DNA of 20,439 nucleotides from Microtetraspora glauca (GTDB lineage Bacteria; Actinomycetota; Actinomycetes; Streptomycetales; Streptomycetaceae): the NCBI GenBank assembly GCA_000721275.1, contig JOFO01000076.1, forward strand, positions 1 through 20,439, given 5' to 3'. A model generated the notes under the pieces. That model was given only the letters and a program-made list of their open reading frames with translations. It ran no database searches and was not told the DNA's origin. Position numbers and translations under genes: made by a program. Positions within the stretch are counted from its first letter, which is position 1, and each line of letters starts with the position of its first letter. Positions 1-6,648 of this stretch are shown piece after piece.

Positions 1-5
1 AGGCA

Positions 6-51
6 GGGCGGGGGTGTGGGGGGGCGGCGGAGCGGGCGGTGGGGGTGGGGG
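6..51 (+). other. G-rich tract upstream of the YaaA gene
   Basis: The first 51 bases of the plus strand contain G-runs of 3, 5, 7, 5 and 5 separated by short loops, for example GGGCGGGGGTGTGGGGGGG at 6-24 and GGGGGTGGGGG at 41-51. This satisfies the simple pattern for an intramolecular G-quadruplex in single-stranded DNA or RNA. It lies about 70 bases before the YaaA start codon. Whether it is upstream leader, promoter DNA or the tail of a gene outside the window cannot be decided. In a genome this rich in G, such runs can be chance. No gene is visible in 1-117. Confidence 0.35.
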
Positions 52-117
52 CCGGACCTCGTACGCTGGCATGCCGGGGCCGCATCCCCGTTCCCGTACG
101 TATGAAGGAGAACCACC

Positions 118-885
118 GTGCTCGTGCTGCTGCCGCCGTCCGAAGGCAAGGCACCCTCCGGGTCCGGGGCGCCGCTCAAGCCGGAGTCGCTGTCGCTGCC
201 GGGGCTCGCGGAGGCGCGCGCGGCGGTGCTGGACGAGCTGGTCGAGCTGTGCCTGGCCGACGAGGAGAAGGCGCGCGAGGTGCTGGGCCTGAGCGAGGGG
301 CTGCGCGGCGAGGTCGCGAAGAACGCCGGGCTGCGGACGGCGGGCGCGCGGCCGGCCGGGGAGGTCTACACGGGCGTGCTGTACGACGCGCTGGGGCTGG
401 CGACGCTGGACGCGGCGGCCCGGAAGCGCGCGGGCGCCTCGCTGCTGGTCTTCTCCGGGCTGTGGGGCGCGGTGCGGGTGACCGACCGGATCCCGTCGTA
501 CCGCTGCTCGATGGGGGTCAAACTGCCGGGGCTCGGCGCGCTGGGCGCGCACTGGCGGGGGGCGATGGCGTCGGTGCTGCCGGAGGCGGCCGGGGACGGG
601 CTGGTGCTGGACCTGCGCTCGTCGGCGTACGCGGCGGCGTGGAAGCCGAAGGGCGAGGTGGCGGCGCGGACGGCGACGGTACGGGTGCTGCACGCGCCGA
701 CCCGGAAGGTCGTCAGCCACTTCAACAAGGCGACCAAGGGCCGGATCGTCCGCAGCCTGCTGCAGGCGGGCGCGGCCCCGGCCACCCCGGCGGAGCTGGC
801 GGAGGCGCTGGGCGACCTCGGCTACGTGGTGGAGACGGGCGCGAAGGCGGGGGCGCTGGACGTGCTGGTGGACGAGATCCACTGA
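118..885 (+). CDS. yaaA: YaaA family protein (DUF328, peroxide stress)
   Basis: This 255-residue protein matches the YaaA/DUF328 family in length and motifs. It has PSEGK at residues 7-11, YTGVLYDAL at 84-92, FSGLWGAVR at 112-120, SYRCSMGVKLPG around 127-138 and the signature HFNKATKGR at 201-209. In Escherichia coli YaaA lowers intracellular free iron during peroxide stress and binds DNA; the cytosolic role here is inferred from the family. The GTG start at 118 is chosen because GAAGGAG (104-110) sits 7 bases upstream and the protein opens with the family's usual MLVLLPPSEGK. The next gene, eda, is on the same strand after a 62-base gap holding an operator-like palindrome, so the two may be transcribed separately. 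No catalytic activity should be assumed. Confidence 0.9.
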   Translation: MLVLLPPSEGKAPSGSGAPLKPESLSLPGLAEARAAVLDELVELCLADEEKAREVLGLSEGLRGEVAKNAGLRTAGARPAGEVYTGVLYDALGLATLDAAARKRAGASLLVFSGLWGAVRVTDRIPSYRCSMGVKLPGLGALGAHWRGAMASVLPEAAGDGLVLDLRSSAYAAAWKPKGEVAARTATVRVLHAPTRKVVSHFNKATKGRIVRSLLQAGAAPATPAELAEALGDLGYVVETGAKAGALDVLVDEIH

Positions 886-890
886 GCGCT

Positions 891-917
891 GTTGCGCTCT
901 GCGCAACGGGCGTTGCG
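891..917 (+). promoter_or_regulatory. Palindromic TTGCGC operator upstream of eda
   Basis: GTTGCGC (891-897), the spacer TCT and GCGCAAC (901-907) form a perfect 7-bp inverted repeat. A third half-site GTTGCG follows at 912-917. The three half-sites are spaced about 10-11 bases apart, roughly one helical turn. The shape and bases resemble operators of IclR-family repressors, which often control sugar-acid genes. It lies 31-57 bases before the eda ATG. The regulator is not encoded in this window, so its identity is inference. Confidence 0.55.
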
Positions 918-947
918 TGGGCTGGAGGTGCTGGGCAGGATGAGGTC

Positions 948-1586
948 ATGTCCCGCACCCCCGGTCTCTTCGCGCTCGCCCCGCACGCCCCCGTCGTCCC
1001 GGTCGTCGTCATCGAGGACGCCGCCGACGCCGTGCCGCTGGCCCGCGCCCTGGTGGCCGGCGGGCTGCCGCTGATCGAGTTCACCCTCCGGACCCCGGCC
1101 GCGCTCGACGCGGTGCGGGCGGTCGCGGTCGAGGTGCCGGAGGCGGTGGTCGGCGCGGGGACGGTGGTGTCGGCGGCCGGCGCGGCGGACGCGGTACGGG
1201 CCGGGGCGCGGTTCCTGGTGAGCCCCGGGTGCTCGGGGCGGCTGCTGGGGGCGCTGCGGGAGTCGGGCGTGCCGTTCCTGCCGGGCGTCTCGACCGCGTC
1301 CGAGGTGCTGGCCCTCCTGGAGGAGGGCGTGACGGAGCTCAAGTTCTTCCCGGCGGAGGCGGCGGGCGGCGTCCCGTATCTGAAGTCGCTGGCGGGGCCG
1401 CTGCCGCAGGCCCGGTTCTGCCCGACGGGCGGCATCTCGGCCGCCTCCGCCCCCGGCTACCTCGCGCTCCCGAACGTCGCCTGCGTGGGCGGCACCTGGA
1501 TGCTGCCGCCGGACGCGCTCGCCGCCCGCGACTGGCGGCGGGTGGAGGCGCTGGCGCGCGAGGCGGCGGGGCTCAGCCGCCGGTGA
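948..1586 (+). CDS. eda: KDPG/KHG aldolase (bifunctional 2-keto-3-deoxy-6-phosphogluconate / 4-hydroxy-2-oxoglutarate aldolase)
   Basis: The 212-residue product is a class I aldolase of the KDPG/KHG family, a single TIM barrel that works as a trimer in the cytosol. It cleaves 2-keto-3-deoxy-6-phosphogluconate to pyruvate and glyceraldehyde 3-phosphate, the last step of Entner-Doudoroff and hexuronate catabolism. Visible motifs are IEFTLRTP at residues 43-50 with catalytic Glu44, the Schiff-base lysine Lys132 in ELKFFPAE, GAGTVV at 69-74 and PTGGI at 159-163. The reading frame is open far upstream. The ATG at 948 is chosen because AGGA (937-940) lies 7 bases before it and the length then equals the family's. 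It overlaps the convergent acetyltransferase gene by 14 bases. No edd dehydratase is nearby, so the substrate may be a sugar-acid derivative made elsewhere. Confidence 0.92.
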   Translation: MSRTPGLFALAPHAPVVPVVVIEDAADAVPLARALVAGGLPLIEFTLRTPAALDAVRAVAVEVPEAVVGAGTVVSAAGAADAVRAGARFLVSPGCSGRLLGALRESGVPFLPGVSTASEVLALLEEGVTELKFFPAEAAGGVPYLKSLAGPLPQARFCPTGGISAASAPGYLALPNVACVGGTWMLPPDALAARDWRRVEALAREAAGLSRR

Positions 1587-2385
1587 GCCGCACCGCGAGG
1601 TGGTCGGTCACCGGGCGGTAGCCCAGGCGCCGGTACAACGCGTTGCTGGTGGGGTTGGCGAGGTCGGTGAAGAGCAGGACCTGGGTGGCGCCGGAGGCGA
1701 GGGCGGCCCGGCTGACGGCGGTGGTGGCGCCCGCCGCGTACCCCCGGCGGCGCTCTGCGGGCGGGGTGTGGACGAGGTGGACCCGGGCCTGGCCCTCGAC
1801 GGTGCGGGAGACGGCGGCCATCGACACCGGGCGCCCGCCGGCGTCCTCCCAGAGGTGGAGGCGGCGCTCGGTGACGCGTTCGGTGAGGAAGCCGGTGTAG
1901 TCGGCGACGGGTTCCTCGCCGATGGCCCGGGCGAAGTCCGCCGTCCAGCCGGCGAGCAGCGGCAGGTCGGCCTCGGTCGCGCACCGGGCGCGGCCGGCCG
2001 GCGCCGGGTCGGGCGGGGTGAGCTGCCCGAGCCGGAAGAGCCGCAGGCGCGTGAGCGGGGTCCAGGGGCGTCCGGTGGCGTCGAGGTACGCCTCCACCGC
2101 CGCCGTCTCGCCGCGCAGCTCGGCCGGCTCGGCGCCGTCGGGCAGCGTCAGCGCCCGGGCCGCCTCCGGGGTGGTCGCGCCGAGGGACGGCAAGCCGGGG
2201 CGCGGGATCGCGACGACGCCGGTGACCCGGCCGTCCGGCTCCGTCCACCAGCCGAGCCGGTCCGCCGTCGCCATGAGCGTGAGCACCGAGGTGTTGCGGG
2301 CCGGGTCGGCGGCGAGGTGCGCGCCGGCGGCGGCGCGGAAGACGGCGGGATCGGCGGTGAAGTGCCAGCGGGCGGTGCGTGCCAC
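1573..2385 (-). CDS. GNAT family N-acetyltransferase
   Basis: This 270-residue protein ends in a recognisable GNAT fold. The acetyl-CoA pyrophosphate loop is HTPPAERRRGYAAGA at about residues 206-220, corresponding to the R-x-x-G-x-A signature. Motif B is PTSNALYRRLGYRPV at 245-259. The N-terminal 130 residues look like a diverged, non-catalytic GNAT-like half, as in other two-domain actinobacterial acetyltransferases. The acceptor substrate cannot be told from sequence. The GTG start (2385-2383) lies one base after the RNase H-phosphatase stop, so it is the last gene of a four-gene chain and probably depends on translational coupling. Its 3' end overlaps convergent eda by 14 bases. The start is the least certain part; an internal ATG would remove about 37 residues. 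Confidence 0.85.
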   Translation of the reverse strand: MARTARWHFTADPAVFRAAAGAHLAADPARNTSVLTLMATADRLGWWTEPDGRVTGVVAIPRPGLPSLGATTPEAARALTLPDGAEPAELRGETAAVEAYLDATGRPWTPLTRLRLFRLGQLTPPDPAPAGRARCATEADLPLLAGWTADFARAIGEEPVADYTGFLTERVTERRLHLWEDAGGRPVSMAAVSRTVEGQARVHLVHTPPAERRRGYAAGATTAVSRAALASGATQVLLFTDLANPTSNALYRRLGYRPVTDHLAVRLTGG

Positions 2386-2386
2386 G

Positions 2387-3712
2387 TCACCGCCTGAGGT
2401 GCGAGGTGTCGTTGAGGAGCCGCACGGAGGCGTTGCCGTCGGCGTAGTAGGCGACGGCGGAGAGGGAGGCGGCGGACAGCTCCATCTTGAACAGGGACTC
2501 CGGCGGGGCGCCGAGCGCCAGTCTGACCAGGGTCTTGATGGGGGTGACGTGGCTGACGAGGAGGACGGTGCGGCCCGCGTGGGCGGCGGCCAGCCGGTCG
2601 CGGGCGGCGGCGACGCGGCGGGTGACGGCGGCGAAGCTCTCGCCGCCGCCGGTGGGGGCGGCCTTCGGGGACGCCAGCCAGGCGTCGAGGTCCTCGGAGT
2701 GCCGCTCGCGGACCTCGGCGAAGGTCAGCCCCTCCCAGGCGCCGAAGTCGGTCTCGCGCAGTCCCTGGTCGACGACGACGTCGAGGCCGAGGCGGGCGGC
2801 GACGGTCTCGGCGGTCTGCCGGCAGCGGAGCAGCGGCGAGGTGACGATGTGCTGGACGGTGCCGCGCGCGGCGAGCGCGTCGGCGACGGCGGCGGCCTGC
2901 CGCCGGCCGGCCTCGGACAGCTCGGGGTCGGAACCCCCGCTCCCGGAGAACCGCTTCTCGGGCGTGAGCGCGGTCTCGCCGTGCCGGAGCAGGACGAAGG
3001 TGGCGGGAGCGCCCAGATCGGGCGGGGCGGCGGCGGGTGCGGTGCCGGCGGTGCCGACGGTGGGTGCGGTGCCGACGGTGGGTGCGGGCGTGGCGGCGGG
3101 TGCGGGCGCGGCAGCGTGTGCGATGCCGGCGGCAGGGGCGGTGCCGGTGACAGGGGCTGTGCCGGCGGCGGGGGTGATGCCGGCGGCTGACAGGGCCGCG
3201 CGGGCGCGGGCCGCGCCCGCCTTCGCGTCGCCGGGCGGGCCCGAGGGCGGCAGGGTGGCCGCGACACGGGCCGCGGAGGTGTCGCGGGGCGACCACTGCT
3301 CGCCGCGCCCGCCCGCGTCCATCGCCTCGTTGGCCAGCCGGTCGGCGTGCTTGTTGCGCTCGCGCGGGATCCACTCGTAGCGGACCCGGTCGGCGGGGAA
3401 GACGCGGGCCGCCTCCGCCGCCAGCGGCTTCATGTCGGGGTGCTTGATCCTCCAGCGGCCCGACATCTGCTCGACGACGAGCTTGGAGTCCATCCTGACC
3501 CGGACCACGGCGTCGGGCGCCAGGTCCAGGGCCGCGCGGAGGCCCGCGATGAGGCCCTTGTACTCGGCGACGTTGTTGGTGGCGACGCCGATGTACTCGG
3601 CGGCCTCCGCGAGCGTCTCGCCCGTGGCCGGGTCGAGGACGACGGCACCGTACCCGGCGGGTCCCGGATTGCCCCGGGAGCCGCCGTCCGCCTCGACCAC
3701 GAGCTCGCGCAT
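2387..3712 (-). CDS. Bifunctional RNase H / acid (histidine) phosphatase
   Basis: The 441-residue protein joins two enzymes. Residues 1-140 are a type 1 RNase H domain with GGSRGNPG at 10-17 and the acidic carboxylates Asp9, Glu50, Asp75 and Asp124, which cut RNA in RNA-DNA hybrids using Mg or Mn. Residues 237-441 are a histidine phosphatase domain with the phosphohistidine motif RHGE at 243-246, SPLLRCRQTAE at 292-302 and the second histidine His388 in SHVTP. An Ala/Pro/Gly/Thr-rich linker (about 150-235) joins them and contains a repeated PTVGTA unit. The architecture matches the characterised Streptomyces coelicolor SCO2299 enzyme, active as RNase H and acid phosphatase. The ATG at 3712 shares its first base with the upstream zinc-ribbon stop (TAATG), which fixes the start and indicates coupling. 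The open frame continuing upstream is a shadow of that gene. Confidence 0.95.
   Translation of the reverse strand: MRELVVEADGGSRGNPGPAGYGAVVLDPATGETLAEAAEYIGVATNNVAEYKGLIAGLRAALDLAPDAVVRVRMDSKLVVEQMSGRWRIKHPDMKPLAAEAARVFPADRVRYEWIPRERNKHADRLANEAMDAGGRGEQWSPRDTSAARVAATLPPSGPPGDAKAGAARARAALSAAGITPAAGTAPVTGTAPAAGIAHAAAPAPAATPAPTVGTAPTVGTAGTAPAAAPPDLGAPATFVLLRHGETALTPEKRFSGSGGSDPELSEAGRRQAAAVADALAARGTVQHIVTSPLLRCRQTAETVAARLGLDVVVDQGLRETDFGAWEGLTFAEVRERHSEDLDAWLASPKAAPTGGGESFAAVTRRVAAARDRLAAAHAGRTVLLVSHVTPIKTLVRLALGAPPESLFKMELSAASLSAVAYYADGNASVRLLNDTSHLRR
3051..3086 (-). repeat. Perfect 18-bp tandem duplication in the linker of the RNase H-phosphatase gene
   Basis: GTGCCGACGGTGGGTGCG occurs at 3051-3068 and again, without a gap, at 3069-3086 on the plus strand. 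In the gene it encodes a repeated PTVGTA unit in the flexible linker between the RNase H and phosphatase domains. The linker around it (about 3010-3190) is built from many imperfect copies of Ala/Pro/Gly/Val/Thr codons, so its length is likely to vary between strains by slippage. Confidence 0.85.
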
Positions 3713-4455
3713 TACAGGCCGGACTCCGCCGTGCGGACGAGGATGCGGCGGCAGTTCTCGCAGCGCACGACCGCGTCCTTGGCGGCGGCCCGCACCTCGT
3801 TCAGCTCGGTGATGTTGAGCTCGATGTGGCAGCCCTCGCACTTGCGCTGGTAGAGGCGGGCCGCGCCGACGCCGCCCTGCTGCTCGCGGAGCTTGTCGTA
3901 CAGCTTCAGCAGGTCGGCGGGGACGGTGCCGGCGACGACCTCGCGCTCCTTGGCGACGCCGGCGGCCTCCTCGTCGAGGCCGGCCTGGGCGGTGTCCCGG
4001 CGGGTGGTGGCGTCGTCGACCTTGGCCTGGACGGCGGCGACGCGGTCGGTGAGCTCGGCGACGCGCTCCTGCGCGGACTCGCGGCGCTCCATCACCTCCA
4101 GGACGATCTCCTCCAGGTCGCCCTGGCGCTTGGCGAGCGAGGTGATCTCGCGCTGGAGGCTCTCCAGGTCCTTCGGGGAGGAGACGGCGCCGGAGTCGAG
4201 CCGCTGCTGGTCGCGGGCGGCGCGCTGGCGGACCTGGTCGACGTCCTGCTCGGCCTTGGTCTGCTCGCGGGCGCAGTCGCTCTCCTCGGTCTGCGCGGCG
4301 ACGAGCAGGTCGCGCAGCTGGGTGAGGTCCTTGGTCAGCGCCTCGATCTCCGCGTGCTCGGGCAGCGCCCTGCGCTTGTGGGCGAGCTGCTGGAGGCGGA
4401 CGTCCAGGGCCTGGACGTCGAGGAGGCGGATCTGGTCGGCGGGCGCGGCGTTCAG
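3712..4455 (-). CDS. Zinc-ribbon coiled-coil protein (DUF164/CT398-like)
   Basis: The 247-residue protein is a long helical coiled coil (about 10-195) rich in Glu, Gln, Arg and Leu, ending in a zinc ribbon made of Cys206-x-x-Cys209 and Cys232-x-x-Cys235. This is the layout of the DUF164 family, found in most actinobacteria. Structural relatives are thought to act as nucleic-acid or protein scaffolds; no enzymatic activity is indicated. No ATG, GTG or TTG stands at the family's usual N-terminus (NAAPADQIRLLDVQALD). The codon there is CTG (4455-4453), with GGAG at 4466-4463 exactly 7 bases upstream. It overlaps the NIF3-like gene's stop as CTGA. I therefore call CTG as the start. The downstream RNase H gene overlaps by one base. 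The conserved pairing with NIF3-like and RNase H genes suggests a shared cellular role that remains unknown. Confidence 0.88.
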   Translation of the reverse strand: MNAAPADQIRLLDVQALDVRLQQLAHKRRALPEHAEIEALTKDLTQLRDLLVAAQTEESDCAREQTKAEQDVDQVRQRAARDQQRLDSGAVSSPKDLESLQREITSLAKRQGDLEEIVLEVMERRESAQERVAELTDRVAAVQAKVDDATTRRDTAQAGLDEEAAGVAKEREVVAGTVPADLLKLYDKLREQQGGVGAARLYQRKCEGCHIELNITELNEVRAAAKDAVVRCENCRRILVRTAESGL

Positions 4456-5270
4456 TTGGGGGCTCCAGAGGAAGTGTGGTGGGAGGACCAGGGGTCGGTG
4501 ACCGTCGTCGAGACGTGGACGCGGAGGTCCCAGCCGTGACGGTCGGAGATCGCGTCGAGCTGGGCGGCGGCCTGCTCGCACCAGGGCCATTCGGTGGCCC
4601 AGTGGGCGGCGTCGACGAGGCCGAGCGGGGAGTGCTGGGTGGCCTCGGACGCGGGGTGGTGGCGCAGGTCCGCGGTGAGGAAGGCGTCCACCCCGGCGGC
4701 CCGCACGGCGCCGAAGAGGCTGTCCCCGGAGCCGCCGCTGACGGCGACGCGCCGGACGGTCAGCTCCGGGTCGCCGGCGACCCGGATGCCCTGCGCGGTG
4801 GCCGGCAGCCGCCGCGCGGCGCGGGCGGCGAACTCCGCGAGGGTCTCGGGGTGGTCGAGCTCGCAGATCCGGCCGAGGTTGTTCTCGGGGACGAGCGGGC
4901 CGGTGACGCGCAGGCCGAGGGCGCCGGCGAGGGCGTCGGAGACGCCGGGGTCGGCGGTGTCGGCGTTGGTGTGCGCGACGTGCAGGGCGATGTCGTGCTT
5001 GATCAGCGTGTGCACGACGCGGCCCTTGAAGTGGTCCGCGGCGACCGTCGTCGTCCCGCGCAGGTAGAGCGGGTGGTGGGTGACGATCAGGTCGGCGCCG
5101 AGGTCGACGGCCTCGTCGGCGATCTCCTGGACGGGATCGACGGCGAAGAGGACGCGGCGCACCTCGGCGTCGGGGTCGCCGCAGACGGTGCCGACGGCGT
5201 CCCACGCTTCGGCGCGCTCCGGTGGCCAGAGGGCGTCGAGCTCGGCGATGACTTCAGACAGACGGGGCAC
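4452..5270 (-). CDS. NIF3/DUF34-like dinuclear metal-centre protein
   Basis: The 272-residue product belongs to the NIF3/DUF34 family, cytosolic toroidal hexamers with two metal ions per subunit. It carries the expected ligands: the HH pair His65-His66 in VTHHPLYLRG, Asp104 in AHTNADTA, and His223 and Glu227 in DAAHWATEWPW. The SGGSGDSL segment at 178-185 is also typical. The biochemical role of the family is unsettled; GTP cyclohydrolase-like or metal-handling roles have been suggested. The GTG at 5270 is chosen because it gives the family's usual start PRLSEVIAELDALWPP; there is no purine-rich ribosome site within 5-10 bases. The codon lies inside a 13-bp inverted repeat. It heads the four-gene minus-strand chain, and its stop overlaps the next gene's proposed CTG start. 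Confidence 0.88.
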   Translation of the reverse strand: MPRLSEVIAELDALWPPERAEAWDAVGTVCGDPDAEVRRVLFAVDPVQEIADEAVDLGADLIVTHHPLYLRGTTTVAADHFKGRVVHTLIKHDIALHVAHTNADTADPGVSDALAGALGLRVTGPLVPENNLGRICELDHPETLAEFAARAARRLPATAQGIRVAGDPELTVRRVAVSGGSGDSLFGAVRAAGVDAFLTADLRHHPASEATQHSPLGLVDAAHWATEWPWCEQAAAQLDAISDRHGWDLRVHVSTTVTDPWSSHHTSSGAPN

Positions 5271-5301
5271 GGAGGAAAGGCTACCTGCCCTCCGTGCCCC
5301 G
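5263..5301 (-). promoter_or_regulatory. Perfect 13-bp inverted repeat across the start of the NIF3-like gene
   Basis: CGGGGCACGGAGG (5263-5275) and CCTCCGTGCCCCG (5289-5301) are exact reverse complements separated by 13 bases. On the minus strand the GTG start codon (5270-5268) lies in the downstream arm. The upstream arm holds the only GGAGG nearby, but it is 18 bases from the start, too far for a normal ribosome site. The loop contains TAGCCT, a possible -10. It could act as a repressor site on DNA or as an mRNA hairpin hiding the start. The function is inferred. Confidence 0.6.
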
Positions 5302-5368
5302 CCGTTCTGGCCTGTGGACAACCGGGCTCCGGCCGCGTTTCGCGTCACCCGGCCCGGTCCCGTCCGTC

Positions 5369-6406
5369 CTACTTGACCAGGTCGGCGCGCAGGTCGTCGA
5401 GGACGCTGTTCGCGGCGGTGACGCCGAGGCCGAGGTACCAGGTCTCGTCCGGGACGTCCTTGGCCTGGCCGTTCTTGACGGCCTTCAGGTTCTTCCACAG
5501 CGGGTTGCCCTGGGCGGCGTCCTTCTTGGTCGCCTTGGCGTCGCCGTAGACGCCGGTGAAGATCCAGTCGGCGTCGGCCTGGTCGATCTTCTCGGGGCTG
5601 ATCTCGGCGGCCAGCTCGTCGATCTGCTGGTTCTTCGGGCGGGGCAGGCCGGCGTCTTCCAGGATGGTGCCGATGAAGGACGCCTTGGCGTAGAGGCGGA
5701 TCTTGCCGGGGAGGTAGCGGACCATGGAGATGGTCGGCTTGTTCGGGCCGACGTCCTCGCCCAGCTTCTTCGCCTTGGTCTCGTAGGCGGCCAGCTTCTC
5801 CTTCGCCTCGGCGGTCTTGTCGAGCGCGGCGGCGTTGAGGAGGTAGTTCTCCTTCCAGGTGAAGCCCGGGCGGATGGAGAACACGGTCGGGGCGATCTTC
5901 GCCAGCTCGTCGTACTTGTCGGCGGCGCGGAGCTGGCTGCCGAGGATGAGGTCGGGCTGGAGGTTGGCGATGGCCTCCAGGTTCAGGTTGTTGATGGTGC
6001 CGACCGACTTGGGGGCGCCGGCGTCCTTGGCGAGGTAGCCGGGGATGCCGTCGTCGCCCTCGGAGGGGGCGTAGCCGACGGGCTTGACGCCGAGGGAGAC
6101 GACGTTGTCGAGCTCGCCGACGTCGAGGACGACGACGCGCTTGGGGGCGGCCTTGACCTCGGTGGTGCCCATGGCGTGGGTGAGGGTGCGCGGGAACTGG
6201 CCGGGCTTGGCGTCGGTGCCCATGGCGGCGGTCTTGGCGGCGGCGTCGCCGAAGTCCTTGCCGCCGGTGGCGACGTCCTTCTTCTTCGCCGTGTCCTCCT
6301 TCGCGGCGGAGGTGTCGGACGAGCCGTCGCCTCCTCCGCAGGCCGCGAGGGAGAGCGCGGCGGTGAGGGCGACGGCGGCGGCGGTGCCGCGGCGGCGGAG
6401 GGACAT
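5369..6406 (-). CDS. Iron-siderophore ABC transporter substrate-binding lipoprotein
   Basis: The 345-residue protein starts with a lipoprotein signal peptide: MSLRRRG, a hydrophobic stretch and the lipobox LAAC with the lipidated Cys23, followed by a Gly/Ser/Lys-rich tether. The mature part is a type III (FecB/FepB-like) periplasmic-binding fold. It begins with RVVVLDVGELDNVVSLGVKPVGY at about 90-112 and includes NLEAIANLQPDLILGS, which is typical of Fe3+-siderophore receptors. It should sit on the outer face of the membrane and pass ferric siderophore to an ABC permease. No permease or ATPase gene adjoins it, so it must share components encoded elsewhere. GAGGAG lies 8 bases before the ATG. 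An iron box 80-100 bases upstream predicts repression when iron is plentiful. The exact siderophore cannot be read from sequence. Confidence 0.93.
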   Translation of the reverse strand: MSLRRRGTAAAVALTAALSLAACGGGDGSSDTSAAKEDTAKKKDVATGGKDFGDAAAKTAAMGTDAKPGQFPRTLTHAMGTTEVKAAPKRVVVLDVGELDNVVSLGVKPVGYAPSEGDDGIPGYLAKDAGAPKSVGTINNLNLEAIANLQPDLILGSQLRAADKYDELAKIAPTVFSIRPGFTWKENYLLNAAALDKTAEAKEKLAAYETKAKKLGEDVGPNKPTISMVRYLPGKIRLYAKASFIGTILEDAGLPRPKNQQIDELAAEISPEKIDQADADWIFTGVYGDAKATKKDAAQGNPLWKNLKAVKNGQAKDVPDETWYLGLGVTAANSVLDDLRADLVK

Positions 6407-6486
6407 CGGGAGGGCTCCTCTTCGATGGCGGACGTCGCGTGGGGGACGACGAGGGGACGGACCCGCGGCGGACCCACAGGCTCCGC

Positions 6487-6505
6487 TTAGGCTCGCCTTA
6501 CCTTA
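6487..6505 (-). promoter_or_regulatory. DmdR/DtxR-type iron box
   Basis: The minus strand reads TAAGGTAAGGCGAGCCTAA, matching 15 of 19 positions of the actinobacterial iron box TTAGGTTAGGCTAACCTAA bound by DtxR/DmdR1/IdeR with Fe2+. It lies 81-99 bases upstream of the siderophore-binding lipoprotein gene and probably overlaps its promoter. This predicts iron-dependent repression of that gene. Confidence 0.85.
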
Positions 6506-6596
6506 CGTACCGCCGGCCCCGTCAGCACAACCGGCCCCTCCCCCTCAATCGAACGCACCGACCGCCACCCTTATGTGTGAAGTGCGGGGGCTCGTG

Positions 6597-6626
6597 TTGT
6601 TCGGCTGGAAGTGCGAAAACTAGCTT
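6597..6626 (+). promoter_or_regulatory. Possible promoter of the 401-residue hypothetical gene
   Basis: TTGTTC (6597-6602) and TAGCTT (6621-6626) are separated by 18 bases and resemble -35 and -10 elements of the main vegetative sigma factor. A start about 7 bases further on would give a leader of roughly 16 bases containing the GGAGGTG ribosome site. The match is modest. Confidence 0.35.
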
Positions 6627-6648
6627 CGTGGCCGGAGGTGACGAGTCG

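Noticed and set aside
39..947. Upstream extension of the eda reading frame
   Set aside because: The extension overlaps the YaaA gene in another frame, is Gly/Ala/Arg-rich without homology, and the ATG at 948 gives the exact family length with a ribosome site.
3010..3190. Repeat array resembling a CRISPR or minisatellite
   Set aside because: The repeats are in frame inside a linker, only two 18-bp copies are perfect, and there are no unique spacers.
5294..6490. A 398-codon plus-strand frame opposite the siderophore-binding lipoprotein gene
   Set aside because: It is a low-complexity Gly/Val/Asp/Leu frame opposite a gene with a clear lipobox and binding-protein fold.
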